A stretch of DNA of 52,901 nt from an uncultured Clostridia bacterium (GTDB lineage Bacteria; Bacillota; Clostridia; Christensenellales; Aristaeellaceae), in the NCBI GenBank assembly GCA_947165425.1, contig CAMVAJ010000008.1, forward strand, positions 1 through 52,901, read 5' to 3'. Position 1 is the first letter of the stretch, and each line of letters starts with the position of its first letter. A program made the position numbers and the translations under genes. Below the pieces are notes generated by a model. The model made no database searches. It was not told the DNA's origin and was given only the letters and a program-made list of their open reading frames with translations. Shown one piece after another: positions 45,358-52,901 of the stretch.

Positions 45358-45817
45358 CCCGGTGACCTGCGGGCACCTCGATCTGATCCGCCGGGCGGTG
45401 GCGCTGTACGACCGGGTGGTCGTGGCGGTGGGCGAGAACGGCGCGAAGCGGGGCTGCTTCCCGGTGGCGGCGCGCCTGGACCTCCTGCGGCGCTGCACGG
45501 AGAAGCTCGGAAACGTCGAGACGGCGGTCTATCAGGGCCTCACGGTGAACTTTGCCCGGGAGATCGGGGCGCAGGTGATGCTGCGCGGCGTGCGCGACGC
45601 CGCGGACATGGCTTCGGAGGCGGCGCTGGCCTCGGTCAACCGCCATCTCTGCCCGGAGATCGAGACGGTGTTGCTGCTGTGCAGGCCGGAGCTGGCCGGG
45701 GTCTCCTCCACCGTCGTGCGGGAGCTGGCGTCCTACGGCGCGGACCTGACCGGCTACGTGCCGGATGAGATCATTCCTTTGGTGCGCGAGCACTTTGCAT
45801 ATCCGAAATCAACATAA
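45323..45817 (+). CDS. coaD: phosphopantetheine adenylyltransferase
   Basis: 164 residues. The nucleotidyltransferase T/HxGH-type motif is FPGSFDPVTCGHLD with His18. LRGVRDAADMASEAALA and VSSTVVREL follow, matching CoaD. It makes dephospho-CoA from phosphopantetheine and ATP. GAGAGGAGAG upstream supports this ATG inside rsmD. Together with coaX and coaBC this is the third CoA-pathway locus here. Confidence 0.96.
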   Translation: MERICLFPGSFDPVTCGHLDLIRRAVALYDRVVVAVGENGAKRGCFPVAARLDLLRRCTEKLGNVETAVYQGLTVNFAREIGAQVMLRGVRDAADMASEAALASVNRHLCPEIETVLLLCRPELAGVSSTVVRELASYGADLTGYVPDEIIPLVREHFAYPKST

Positions 45818-45830
45818 GGAGGAACGAAAG

Positions 45831-46514
45831 ATGGCAGTGGAGGGCGGCACGAATGTGGAGCAGAGCGTAGAGCTGCTCAAACAGATCGAGAGCATGGTCC
45901 AGGAGGCCAAGAAATCCCTCTTCCGGGGCGATTTGTGCCAGGTGGACCGGGCGGCGCTGACCGGCGCGGTGCAGAAGCTCCGCCAGGGCTTTCCGGAGGC
46001 GGTGACCAAGGCCGCCGAGATCGTGGCGGCGGACACCGAGATCCGCGAAAAGGCGGCGAAGGAGGCCGAGGAGGCCATCTCCGCGGCCAAGGCGGAGGCG
46101 GACCGCATCGCGGAGCAGAGCCGCAGGGACTACGAGGCGGCCCAGGCCAGCATCCGCGAGGAGGAGGCCAAGGCCGAGCAGATCCGCAAGGACGGCGAGG
46201 AGCTGCGGCAGAACCTGACCCAGCAGGCCCAGTCCGAGGCCAACGCCATCGTCGAGGACGGCAAGCGCCAGGCGCAGAAGATCGTCGCCGACGCGGAGGC
46301 GGAGGCCCGCCGGATGACGGAGCAGGAGAGCATCTATCGCCGCGCGCAGATCGCGGCGCAGGAGATGACCGAGAACGCCAACAACCAGATCAACCAGGCG
46401 CGGCAGAAGACCTACGCCTTCCTGGACGAGATGCTGGGCCGCGCGGAGGGCTATGTCGGCTCCCTCGTGCAGGAGGTGCATCAGGAGCGGGAGAACCTGA
46501 ACGGTATGCGCTGA
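45831..46514 (+). CDS. coiled-coil protein, DivIVA/ATPase-like
   Basis: 227 residues. ATG 45831 follows AAGGAGG; the longer in-frame start overlaps coaD without a binding site. Residues ~60-200 are a near-continuous Ala/Glu/Lys coiled coil (EEAISAAKAEADRIAEQSRR), flanked by a short helical head and a C-terminal ARQKTYAFLDEML segment. There is no membrane helix. Similar proteins sit right after coaD in many Clostridia and are variously annotated as ATPase or DivIVA-like. The position suggests a cell-shape or division scaffold, but this is not shown. Confidence 0.7.
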   Translation: MAVEGGTNVEQSVELLKQIESMVQEAKKSLFRGDLCQVDRAALTGAVQKLRQGFPEAVTKAAEIVAADTEIREKAAKEAEEAISAAKAEADRIAEQSRRDYEAAQASIREEEAKAEQIRKDGEELRQNLTQQAQSEANAIVEDGKRQAQKIVADAEAEARRMTEQESIYRRAQIAAQEMTENANNQINQARQKTYAFLDEMLGRAEGYVGSLVQEVHQERENLNGMR

Positions 46515-46552
46515 GTCCCGCGCGCCAAACGGTATGAATCTTGTTCCGCATG

Positions 46553-46581
46553 TTGCAAATTCCGGACCGTCATGGTAAGAT
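46553..46581 (+). promoter_or_regulatory. promoter of the solute-binding protein gene
   Basis: TTGCAA (46553-46558), 17-bp spacer, TAAGAT (46576-46581). The leader to the ATG at 46658 is about 70 nt. Confidence 0.65.
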
Positions 46582-46657
46582 CATAATCGGCAGAGAGAGG
46601 CCGTAAGGTATCGACGCATTGAGCACAATGCATGACGGATCAGACGGAGGAGACAAC

Positions 46658-47434
46658 ATGCGGAAATTTTTGGTTCTGGCGCTGGCGGCGGTCATGATGC
46701 TGACCGTGTGCACGGCGCAGGCGGACCGGCTGGCGGACATCCAGGCCAGCGGGAAGCTGCGGATCGCGACGGAGGGGGTCTGGTCCCCCTGGACCTACCA
46801 CGACGAGGCCGGCACGCTGACGGGCTATGACGTGGAGATCGCCCGGCTGATCGCGGCGGGGCTCGGCGTGGAGCCGGACTTCGACGAGCCGGAGTGGAGC
46901 GCGATGCTGGCGGGTCTCGGCACCCGCTACGACATCGTCTGCAACGGCGTGGACTACACGGCGGAGCGGGCGGCGAGCTACGCCTTCAGCGACCCCTATG
47001 TCTATACCGAGGTGGTGCTGGTCGTCCGGGGCGACAACGAGGACATCAAGTCCATGGCTGACCTGGCGGGCAAAAGGACCTCCAACTCCCCCGCCTCCAC
47101 CTACGCTCAGCGGGCGGAGGCCGCCGGCGCGACGGTGGAGTACGTGGAGGCGCTGAACGAGACCCTGATGCTCGTGGAGCAGGGCCGCGTGGACGCGACG
47201 ATCAACGCGAAGGGCTCGGTGGACGAGTACCTCGAGCAGCACCCGGACGCGAACCTGAAGATCGTGGAGATCATGCCCGGCGACCCGGTCTGCTTCCCCA
47301 TGGCGCTGGGCGCGGAGAGCGACACGCTGGTGGCCGAGGTGAACCGGATCCTGCAGGAGCTGCGGGAGAACGGGACGCTGGCCGAGCTGTCCATCCGCTT
47401 CTTCGGCGCGGACCTGACCAACCCGCCGGCCTGA
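46658..47434 (+). CDS. amino-acid ABC-type solute-binding protein (orphan)
   Basis: 258 residues. A signal peptide (MRKFLVLALAAVMMLTVCTA) with probable AQA-DR cleavage near residue 22; the VC-T near residue 18 is a poor lipobox, so lipidation is uncertain. The mature protein has the SBP_bac_3 pattern: GKLRIATEGVWSPWTYHDEA, LTGYDVEIARLIAAGLG, and DIVCNGVDYTAERAASYAFS. It would bind a polar amino acid for an ABC importer. No permease or ATPase gene adjoins, so either the transporter is elsewhere or the protein is a sensor. GGAGGAGA precedes the ATG, and a terminator follows. Confidence 0.87.
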   Translation: MRKFLVLALAAVMMLTVCTAQADRLADIQASGKLRIATEGVWSPWTYHDEAGTLTGYDVEIARLIAAGLGVEPDFDEPEWSAMLAGLGTRYDIVCNGVDYTAERAASYAFSDPYVYTEVVLVVRGDNEDIKSMADLAGKRTSNSPASTYAQRAEAAGATVEYVEALNETLMLVEQGRVDATINAKGSVDEYLEQHPDANLKIVEIMPGDPVCFPMALGAESDTLVAEVNRILQELRENGTLAELSIRFFGADLTNPPA

Positions 47435-47452
47435 GGGCCTGACAGGGGCAAG

Positions 47453-47485
47453 GGCGAGAACAGCCGCGAGGCGTTCTCGCCTTTT
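47453..47485 (+). terminator. Rho-independent terminator after the solute-binding protein
   Basis: A perfect 9-bp stem GGCGAGAAC/GTTCTCGCC (47453-47461 with 47473-47481), an 11-nt loop and TTTT. It lies 18 bp past the stop codon and just before the aldolase gene. Confidence 0.85.
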
Positions 47486-47507
47486 CTGAAGAGAAAGGAA
47501 CCGTCAG

Positions 47508-48548
47508 ATGACAGAACAGAATAAACTGCGCTTTGCCTCCGACTACCAGGAGGGAGCGCACCCGGAGGTCCTGCGCCGCCTGGTGGAGACTAATCTGGAG
47601 CAGAGCCCGGGCTATGGGACCGATGCCTACACGGCCTCCGCGAAGGCCAAGATCCGGGCCGCCTGCGCCGCGCCGGAGGCGGAGGTCTATCTCCTGACCG
47701 GCGGGACGCAAACCAACGCGACGGTGATCGACGCGCTCCTGCGCCCCTGGCAGGGCGTGGCGGCGGCGGAGACCGGCCACATCAGCGTCCACGAGGCCGG
47801 GGCGGTCGAATTCTGCGGGCACAAGGTGATCACCCTGCCGCAGCGGGACGGCAAGCTCGCGCCGGAGACGGTCCGCGCCTGCCTGGCGGCCTACGCGGGG
47901 GACGAGAACCGGGAGCATATGGTGATGCCGGGCCTGGTCTACCTCTCCCAGCCCACCGAGTCCGGCACGCTCTACACCCTGGCGGAGCTGGAGGCCATCC
48001 GCGCGGCCTGCGACGCCTACGGCGCGGGGCTGTATGTGGACGGGGCCCGGCTGGCCTACGCCCTGGCCTGCCCGGAGAACGACGTTTCCCTGCCGGATCT
48101 GGCCCGGCTGTGCGACGCCTTCTATATCGGCGGCACCAAGTGCGGCGCGCTCTTCGGGGAGGCGGTGGTCTTCCCGAGGCCAGGCACCGCGCCCCACTTC
48201 TTCACGCTGGTCAAGCAGCACGGGGCCCTGCTGGCGAAGGGGCAGATCGCGGGCGTGCAGTTCGACGCGCTGTTCACGGACGACCTCTACGGGCGGGTGG
48301 GGCGGACCGCCATGGCCGCCGCCGCGCGCATCCGCGAAGCGCTGACGGAGAAGGGGTACCGCCTGGCCTTCCCCTCCCTGACGAACCAGATTTTCGTGGA
48401 GCTGGACGAGGAGGAGCTGGCGCGCCTCTCCGCCCGGGTCGAGATGAGCTTCTGGGAGCGGACGCCCCAGGGGCGGACCATCATGCGCATCGCCACCAGC
48501 TGGGCGACGACCGAGGCGCAGGTGGACGCCCTGATCGCCCTGCTCTGA
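47508..48548 (+). CDS. low-specificity threonine aldolase / beta-eliminating lyase family
   Basis: 346 residues; PLP-dependent aspartate-aminotransferase fold. The PLP lysine is Lys211 in YIGGTKCGA. LTGGTQTNATVIDALL and GLYVDGARLAYAL are family marks. Members cleave L-threonine (or allo-threonine) to glycine and acetaldehyde; other small beta-hydroxy amino acids are possible. AGAAAGGAAC precedes the ATG. No promoter is evident between the upstream terminator and the start, so expression may depend on readthrough or on an unrecognised promoter. Confidence 0.88.
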   Translation: MTEQNKLRFASDYQEGAHPEVLRRLVETNLEQSPGYGTDAYTASAKAKIRAACAAPEAEVYLLTGGTQTNATVIDALLRPWQGVAAAETGHISVHEAGAVEFCGHKVITLPQRDGKLAPETVRACLAAYAGDENREHMVMPGLVYLSQPTESGTLYTLAELEAIRAACDAYGAGLYVDGARLAYALACPENDVSLPDLARLCDAFYIGGTKCGALFGEAVVFPRPGTAPHFFTLVKQHGALLAKGQIAGVQFDALFTDDLYGRVGRTAMAAAARIREALTEKGYRLAFPSLTNQIFVELDEEELARLSARVEMSFWERTPQGRTIMRIATSWATTEAQVDALIALL

Positions 48549-48589
48549 CCGCTGGTGGGAATCCACCGGAAAAACGACCAGATTTTCAC

Positions 48590-48618
48590 TTGCAATCCCT
48601 CACCGGAACCTGTATAAT
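48590..48618 (+). promoter_or_regulatory. promoter of the pyr operon
   Basis: TTGCAA (48590-48595), 17-bp spacer, TATAAT (48613-48618). The leader is only about 32 nt and contains GGTTC (48625-48629), GAACC (48634-48638) and GGTTCC (48651-48656). The middle arm can pair with either neighbour, and the second pairing encloses the GGGAGGGG ribosome binding site. Confidence 0.75.
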
Positions 48619-48656
48619 GGGCCAGGTTCCACAGAACCGACAGAGGGAGGGGTTCC

Positions 48657-49973
48657 ATGCGCACGAGGTACGCGGACGGGCTGGTCTGGGATACGACCCT
48701 GGGCCAATTCCGCCAGATGGATATCTTCACCGAGAACGGAATCGTTGTCGCCGCGGGGGCGGCGCCGCTTTACGGTTCTCCGGACCGGGTGATTTCCCTC
48801 CGGGGGCTCGCTGTTTTTCCCGGCTTTGCGGATGTGCATGTGCACCTTCGCGAGCCGGGTTTTTCATACAAGGAAACCATCGCGACCGGCAGCCGGGCCT
48901 GCGCGGCGGGCGGCTACACGGTGGTCTGCGCGATGCCGAACCTCTCCCCGGCGCCGGATACGCCGGCGCACCTGGCGGCGGAGGAGGAGCTGATCCGGCG
49001 GGACGCGGTGATCCGCGTGCTGCCCTACGGGGCCATCACCCTCGGCCAGCGCGGCGAGGGGGAGCTGACCGACATGGCGGCCCTCGCGGGGCGGGTCTGC
49101 GGCTTCTCCGACGACGGGCGGGGCGTCAAGGACGCGGAGACCATGCGGGCGGCGATGGTCCGGTGCCGGGGCGCGGACAGCATCCTCTCCGCCCACTGCG
49201 AGGATCTCAGCCTGATCCCCGCCGGGGCGGGCATCCACGCGGGGCGCTACGCGGCGGCCCACGGCCTGCCGGGCATCCCCTCGGCGAGCGAGACCGCACC
49301 CATCGAGCGGGACATCGCCCTCTGCCGGGAGACGGGCTGCCGGTACCACGTCTGCCACGTCAGCGCGAAGGAGTCCGTGGCGGCGATCCGGGCGGCGAAG
49401 GCGGCGGGGGTGGACATCACCTGCGAGACCGCGCCCCACTATCTGCTGCTGTGCGAGGACGACCTGCCGGAGGACCCGGCGGCCCCGGACAGCGGGCGCT
49501 TCAAGATGAACCCGCCCCTGCGCGGGCGGGAGGACCGGGAGGCCCTGCTGGCGGGGCTCCTGGACGGCACCATCGACTGCGTGGCCACCGACCACGCGCC
49601 CCACAGCGCGGAGGAGAAAAGCCGGGGCCTGACCGGCTCCGCGATGGGGATCGTCGGGATCGAGACGGCCTTCCCGCTGCTCTACACCCATTTAGTGGAG
49701 ACCGGAAAGCTCCCGCTGGCGCGGCTGATCGACGCGCTCTGCGTGCGGCCCCGGGCGCGCTTCCGGCTCGGCGGCGGCCTGCGGGTGGGGGACAGGCTGG
49801 AGCTGACGGCCTTCGATCTGCACGCGGACACCGCGGTGGATCCGTCGGCCTTCCGCTCGATGGGACACGCGACGCCCTTCACGGGCTGGCCGCTCCACGC
49901 GGCCTGCAAACTGACGGCGCTGGGGGAGGACTTCCCCTTCAGCGCCCTGCCGGAGGCGGAGGAGAAAAGATGA
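48657..49973 (+). CDS. pyrC: dihydroorotase, class I
   Basis: 438 residues. The metal-binding DVHVHLREPG supplies His61 and His63; FSDDG, LSAHCEDL, HVCHVSAKES and VATDHAPHS carry the remaining active-site ligands. It closes carbamoyl aspartate to dihydroorotate in pyrimidine synthesis. The length and the HxHLREPG form put it in the class I, Gram-positive group. GGGAGGGG precedes the ATG. Its stop overlaps the pyrK start (ATGA). pyrB and pyrAA/AB are not seen here. Confidence 0.96.
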   Translation: MRTRYADGLVWDTTLGQFRQMDIFTENGIVVAAGAAPLYGSPDRVISLRGLAVFPGFADVHVHLREPGFSYKETIATGSRACAAGGYTVVCAMPNLSPAPDTPAHLAAEEELIRRDAVIRVLPYGAITLGQRGEGELTDMAALAGRVCGFSDDGRGVKDAETMRAAMVRCRGADSILSAHCEDLSLIPAGAGIHAGRYAAAHGLPGIPSASETAPIERDIALCRETGCRYHVCHVSAKESVAAIRAAKAAGVDITCETAPHYLLLCEDDLPEDPAAPDSGRFKMNPPLRGREDREALLAGLLDGTIDCVATDHAPHSAEEKSRGLTGSAMGIVGIETAFPLLYTHLVETGKLPLARLIDALCVRPRARFRLGGGLRVGDRLELTAFDLHADTAVDPSAFRSMGHATPFTGWPLHAACKLTALGEDFPFSALPEAEEKR

Positions 49974-50695
49974 ACTTTACGATCACGACCAACGAGCGGC
50001 TGACGGAGATGGTCTGGCGGATGACCCTTCGGGGGGATACCTCCACCCTGACCGCGCCGGGGCAGTTCGTCCAGGTCTCGCTCCCGGGCTTCTTCCTGCG
50101 GCGGCCCATCTCCGTCTGCGACTGGGACGGGGAGGGCCTGACGCTGGTCTACAAGGTGGTGGGCCAGGGGACCGCCGCGATGGCCTCCCTGCAGCCCGGG
50201 GAGCACCTGGATCTGCTGACGGGGCTGGGCAACGGCTTCCGGGTGGAGGCCTGCGGGGAGCGGCCGCTGCTCATCGGCGGCGGCGTGGGGCTCCCGCCGA
50301 TGCTCGGGCTGTGCAGGGCCCTGCTCCGGGCGGGGAAGCGCCCGCGCCTGCTGGCCGGCTTCGGGAAGGCCGCGGAGTGCTTCCTGCTGGCGGATTTCGA
50401 GACGCTGGGCGTCCCGGTAACGGTGACGACCCTGGACGGCTCCCGGGGCCTGCGGGGCGTGGCGACGGACGCGATGCCGTTGCTGGACTTCGACAGCCTC
50501 TGCGCCTGCGGGCCGCTGCCCATGCTCAGGGCGGTCTGGCGGCAGACGGGCGGCAGGGGACAGTACTCGCTGGAGGAGCGGATGGGCTGCGGCTTCGGGG
50601 CCTGCATGGGCTGCAGCATCCAGACGCGCGGCGGCAGCAGGCGGGTCTGCAAGGAGGGCCCGGTCTTTGACGGAATGGAGCTGATGTGGGAATGA
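49970..50695 (+). CDS. pyrK: dihydroorotate dehydrogenase electron-transfer subunit
   Basis: 241 residues. The FAD-binding [14 protein letters not shown] and the NAD-binding [14 protein letters not shown] are followed by a [2Fe-2S] cluster site, [15 protein letters not shown] with a later Cys in RRVCKEGP. PyrK passes electrons from PyrD to NAD+. It overlaps both pyrC and pyrD by 4 bp, consistent with a one-to-one complex. Confidence 0.95.
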   Translation: MNFTITTNERLTEMVWRMTLRGDTSTLTAPGQFVQVSLPGFFLRRPISVCDWDGEGLTLVYKVVGQGTAAMASLQPGEHLDLLTGLGNGFRVEACGERPLLIGGGVGLPPMLGLCRALLRAGKRPRLLAGFGKAAECFLLADFETLGVPVTVTTLDGSRGLRGVATDAMPLLDFDSLCACGPLPMLRAVWRQTGGRGQYSLEERMGCGFGACMGCSIQTRGGSRRVCKEGPVFDGMELMWE

Positions 50696-51606
50696 CCGAT
50701 CTGCGGGTCAGCCTGGCCGGACTCGAGCTGGACAATCCGGTGATCCCGGCCAGCGGGTGCTTCGGCTACGGAAAAGAGTTCGCGGCCTACTATGACATCA
50801 ACCTGCTGGGGTCCTTCTCCTTCAAGGGGACGACCCTGGAGAAGCGCTTCGGCAATCCGACGCCGCGCATCGCGGAGACGCCGGACGGGATGCTGAACAG
50901 CGTGGGTCTGCAGAACCCGGGCGTGCGCCACGTGATCGACGTGGAGCTGCCGGAGATGAGGGCATATTTCCGCAAGCCGGTCATCGCGAACGTCTCCGGC
51001 TTCAGCATCGATGAGTATGTCGAGACCTGCCGCCTGCTGGACGGGCAGGAGCAGGTGGGCCTGATCGAGGTGAACATCTCCTGCCCGAACGTCCACGGCG
51101 GCGGCATGGCCTTCGGCACCGACCCCGCCAGCGCGGCGGCGGTGACCAGGGCGGTGAAGGCGGTGGCTAAAAAGCCCGTATACATCAAGCTTTCCCCCAA
51201 CGTAACGGATATCGCCGCCATTGCAAAGGCCTGCGAGGCGGCAGGTGCCGACGGGATCAGTCTGATCAACACGCTCCTGGGCATGCGGGTGGATCTGCGG
51301 ACGCGCAGGCCGGTGCTCGCCAACCGGATGGGCGGGCTCTCGGGGCCGGCGGTGCTGCCGGTGGCGCTGCGGATGGTGTACCAGGTCTGGGAGGCCGTGA
51401 AGCTCCCGATCATGGGTATGGGCGGCGTGACCACCGCCCGGGACGTGATCGAGATGATGCTCTGCGGCGCGACTGCCGTGCAGGTGGGGGCCGCGAACCT
51501 CGTCAACCCGTATGCCTGCAGGGAGATCATCGAACAACTGCCGGTCGAGATGGAGAAGCTCGGTATCGGCTCGCTCAGCGAAATCATAGGAGGTGCGCAC
51601 GCATGA
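50692..51606 (+). CDS. pyrD: dihydroorotate dehydrogenase, class 1B catalytic subunit
   Basis: 304 residues. The catalytic Cys131 lies in [24 protein letters not shown] and [14 protein letters not shown] contact FMN. The Cys and the pyrK partner identify the NAD-dependent class 1B enzyme. ATG 50692 overlaps the pyrK stop; a GTG 6 bp upstream is in frame but less likely. It overlaps pyrF by 4 bp. Confidence 0.96.
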   Translation: MTDLRVSLAGLELDNPVIPASGCFGYGKEFAAYYDINLLGSFSFKGTTLEKRFGNPTPRIAETPDGMLNSVGLQNPGVRHVIDVELPEMRAYFRKPVIANVSGFSIDEYVETCRLLDGQEQVGLIEVNISCPNVHGGGMAFGTDPASAAAVTRAVKAVAKKPVYIKLSPNVTDIAAIAKACEAAGADGISLINTLLGMRVDLRTRRPVLANRMGGLSGPAVLPVALRMVYQVWEAVKLPIMGMGGVTTARDVIEMMLCGATAVQVGAANLVNPYACREIIEQLPVEMEKLGIGSLSEIIGGAHA

Positions 51607-52301
51607 AACACGACGTGATTGTGGCCCTGGACTTTCCCTCCGCGCAGGAGGTCTACGGCTTTCTGGACCAGTTCCGGGAGGAGAAGCCCTTCGTGAAGAT
51701 CGGCATGGAGCTCTTCTACGCCGAGGGGCCGGAGATCGTCCGGCAGATCAAGGCCCGGGGACACCAGATCTTTCTGGATCTGAAGCTGCACGACATTCCC
51801 AACACGGTCAAGTCCGCCATGCGGGTGCTCTCCCGCCTGGACGTGGACATGGTGAACCTGCACGCGGCGGGCACCATCGACATGATGAAGGCCGCGCTGG
51901 AGGGCCTGACCCGCCCGGACGGCACCCGCCCGATGCTGCTGGCGGTGACGCAGCTCACCTCCACCAGCGAGGAGCGGATGCAGCGGGAGCTGCTGATCAG
52001 CGCAACGATGCCGGAGACGGTCCGGAAATACGCGCAGAACGCCCGGGAGGCCGGGCTGGACGGCGTGGTCTGCTCGCCGCTGGAGGCGGCCATGGTGCAC
52101 GAGGCCTGCGGCGCGGATTTCGCCACGGTGACGCCGGGCATCCGCTTCGCCGACAGCGCCGCGGACGACCAGCGCCGGGTCATGACGCCGGAGAAGGCGC
52201 GACTGGGCGGCAGCGACTACATCGTGGTGGGCCGGCCCATCACCCGGGCAGAGGACCCGGTGGCCGCCTACCGCCGCTGTGTGCGGGAATTCATCGGCTG
52301 A
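51603..52301 (+). CDS. pyrF: orotidine 5'-phosphate decarboxylase
   Basis: 232 residues. The catalytic array is in [13 protein letters not shown] (Asp59, Lys61, Asp64), and the phosphate-binding end is [15 protein letters not shown]. It decarboxylates OMP to UMP. AGGAGG is 8-9 nt before the ATG, inside pyrD. The next gene, pyrE, is 28 bp downstream. Confidence 0.97.
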   Translation: MKHDVIVALDFPSAQEVYGFLDQFREEKPFVKIGMELFYAEGPEIVRQIKARGHQIFLDLKLHDIPNTVKSAMRVLSRLDVDMVNLHAAGTIDMMKAALEGLTRPDGTRPMLLAVTQLTSTSEERMQRELLISATMPETVRKYAQNAREAGLDGVVCSPLEAAMVHEACGADFATVTPGIRFADSAADDQRRVMTPEKARLGGSDYIVVGRPITRAEDPVAAYRRCVREFIG

Positions 52302-52329
52302 ACGAGATAACGGACAGGAGGTTTGAACC

Positions 52330-52901
52330 ATGTACGCCAAGCAAATTGCCCACGACCTGCTCTCTATCGGCGCGGTGTTTCTCCGCCCCGACGAGCCCTT
52401 CACCTGGGCCAGCGGCATCCACAGCCCCATCTACTGCGACAACCGGCTGACGCTGACCGCGCCGGAGGTCCGCACCCACGTGGAGGAGGGCCTGAAAAAG
52501 CTGATCGAGACCTACTACCCGGAGGCCGAGGTGCTGGAGGGGACCTCCACCGCCGGCATCGCCCACGCGGCGATCACGGCCCACCTGATGGGCAAGCCTA
52601 TGGGCTATGTCCGCTCCGGCCACAAGGACCACGGCCGCGGCAATCAGATCGAGGGCAAGCTCGAGAAGGGCCAGAAGGTGGTGGTCGTGGAGGACCTGAT
52701 CTCCACCGGCGGCTCGGTGCTGGAGGTGGTGGACGTGCTGCGGGAGGCCGGCGCGGAGGTGCTCGGCGTGGTCTCGATCTTCACCTACGGGATGAAGAAA
52801 GGCCTGGAGCGCCTGGCGGCGGCGGGCGTGGAGAACCACTCCCTGTCCAACCTGGACGCCCTGTGCGAGGTGGCGGCGGAGGAGGGCTATATCCGGCCCT
52901 C
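52330..52901 (+). CDS. pyrE: orotate phosphoribosyltransferase (3' partial)
   Basis: The frame is open to the window edge; 190 residues are visible of an expected ~210-230. The PRPP-binding motif [13 protein letters not shown] (117-129) and the flexible catalytic loop [12 protein letters not shown] (99-110) are intact. It joins orotate to PRPP to make OMP, the substrate of PyrF. AGGAGG at 52317-52322 stands 7 nt before the ATG. It is the fifth gene of the pyrCKDFE series. Confidence 0.95.
   Translation, partial: MYAKQIAHDLLSIGAVFLRPDEPFTWASGIHSPIYCDNRLTLTAPEVRTHVEEGLKKLIETYYPEAEVLEGTSTAGIAHAAITAHLMGKPMGYVRSGHKDHGRGNQIEGKLEKGQKVVVVEDLISTGGSVLEVVDVLREAGAEVLGVVSIFTYGMKKGLERLAAAGVENHSLSNLDALCEVAAEEGYIRP

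Noticed and set aside
48619-48656. PyrR-type transcription attenuator in the pyr leader
   Set aside because: The leader is too short for the PyrR binding loop plus terminator and antiterminator, and no U-tract hairpin is present.

Overview
The window is 52.9 kb of GC-rich bacterial chromosome. Gene content and order point to an anaerobic Clostridia-type Firmicute, probably from the gut or rumen, although the sequence does not allow a firm species call. The markers are a monomeric [FeFe] hydrogenase, a yicC-gmk-rpoZ-coaBC block, mltG next to a U32 peptidase, YlbF, YwlG, DUF6171 and DUF2974 proteins, an ECF-type pantothenate transporter, NAD-type dihydroorotate dehydrogenase (pyrK-pyrD), and plant-polysaccharide glycosidases (two GH3, one GH51). 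No rRNA, tRNA, CRISPR array, transposase or phage gene was seen.

Region 1 (1-25.5 kb, + strand) is a cell-surface and secreted block. It holds the membrane-anchored tail of one GH3 enzyme, a secreted SGNH hydrolase, a small secreted protein of unknown function and a complete membrane-anchored GH3 with permuted domain order. It ends with one uninterrupted gene of 19.8 kb encoding a 6,598-residue secreted protein. That protein looks like a filamentous adhesin: signal peptide, Pro/Glu stalk repeats, Gly-Asp RTX-like repeats, several dozen beta-solenoid-like repeats, interspersed charged and helical segments, and a unique C-terminal domain that holds most of its few cysteines. It is the most striking item in the window.

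Region 2 (25.5-32.5 kb) begins with two tandem copies of a 166-bp nested palindromic element. The - strand then carries a MerR-type membrane regulator overlapping a CPBP protease, with a 19-bp-spacer MerR promoter. Next is a likely panT-coaX-acyltransferase-KDG kinase operon, and then a group-B-like [FeFe] hydrogenase.

Region 3 (32.6-52.9 kb, + strand) is housekeeping. It runs yicC-gmk-rpoZ-coaBC-ylbF-GH51 arabinofuranosidase; then DUF6171-mltG-U32-DUF2974-ywlG; then alr-5-FCL-membrane protein-rsmD-coaD-coiled-coil protein; then a lone solute-binding protein, a threonine-aldolase-like enzyme, and a pyrC-K-D-F-E operon cut by the window end. Coenzyme A genes recur in three separate operons (panT/coaX, coaBC, coaD).

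Ten sigma-A-like promoters could be read. All have a -35 of the TTGC or TTCC type, and nine of ten have exactly 17-bp spacers. Most gene junctions are 4-bp ATGA overlaps or short gaps, so the + strand housekeeping genes are probably cotranscribed in a few long operons.
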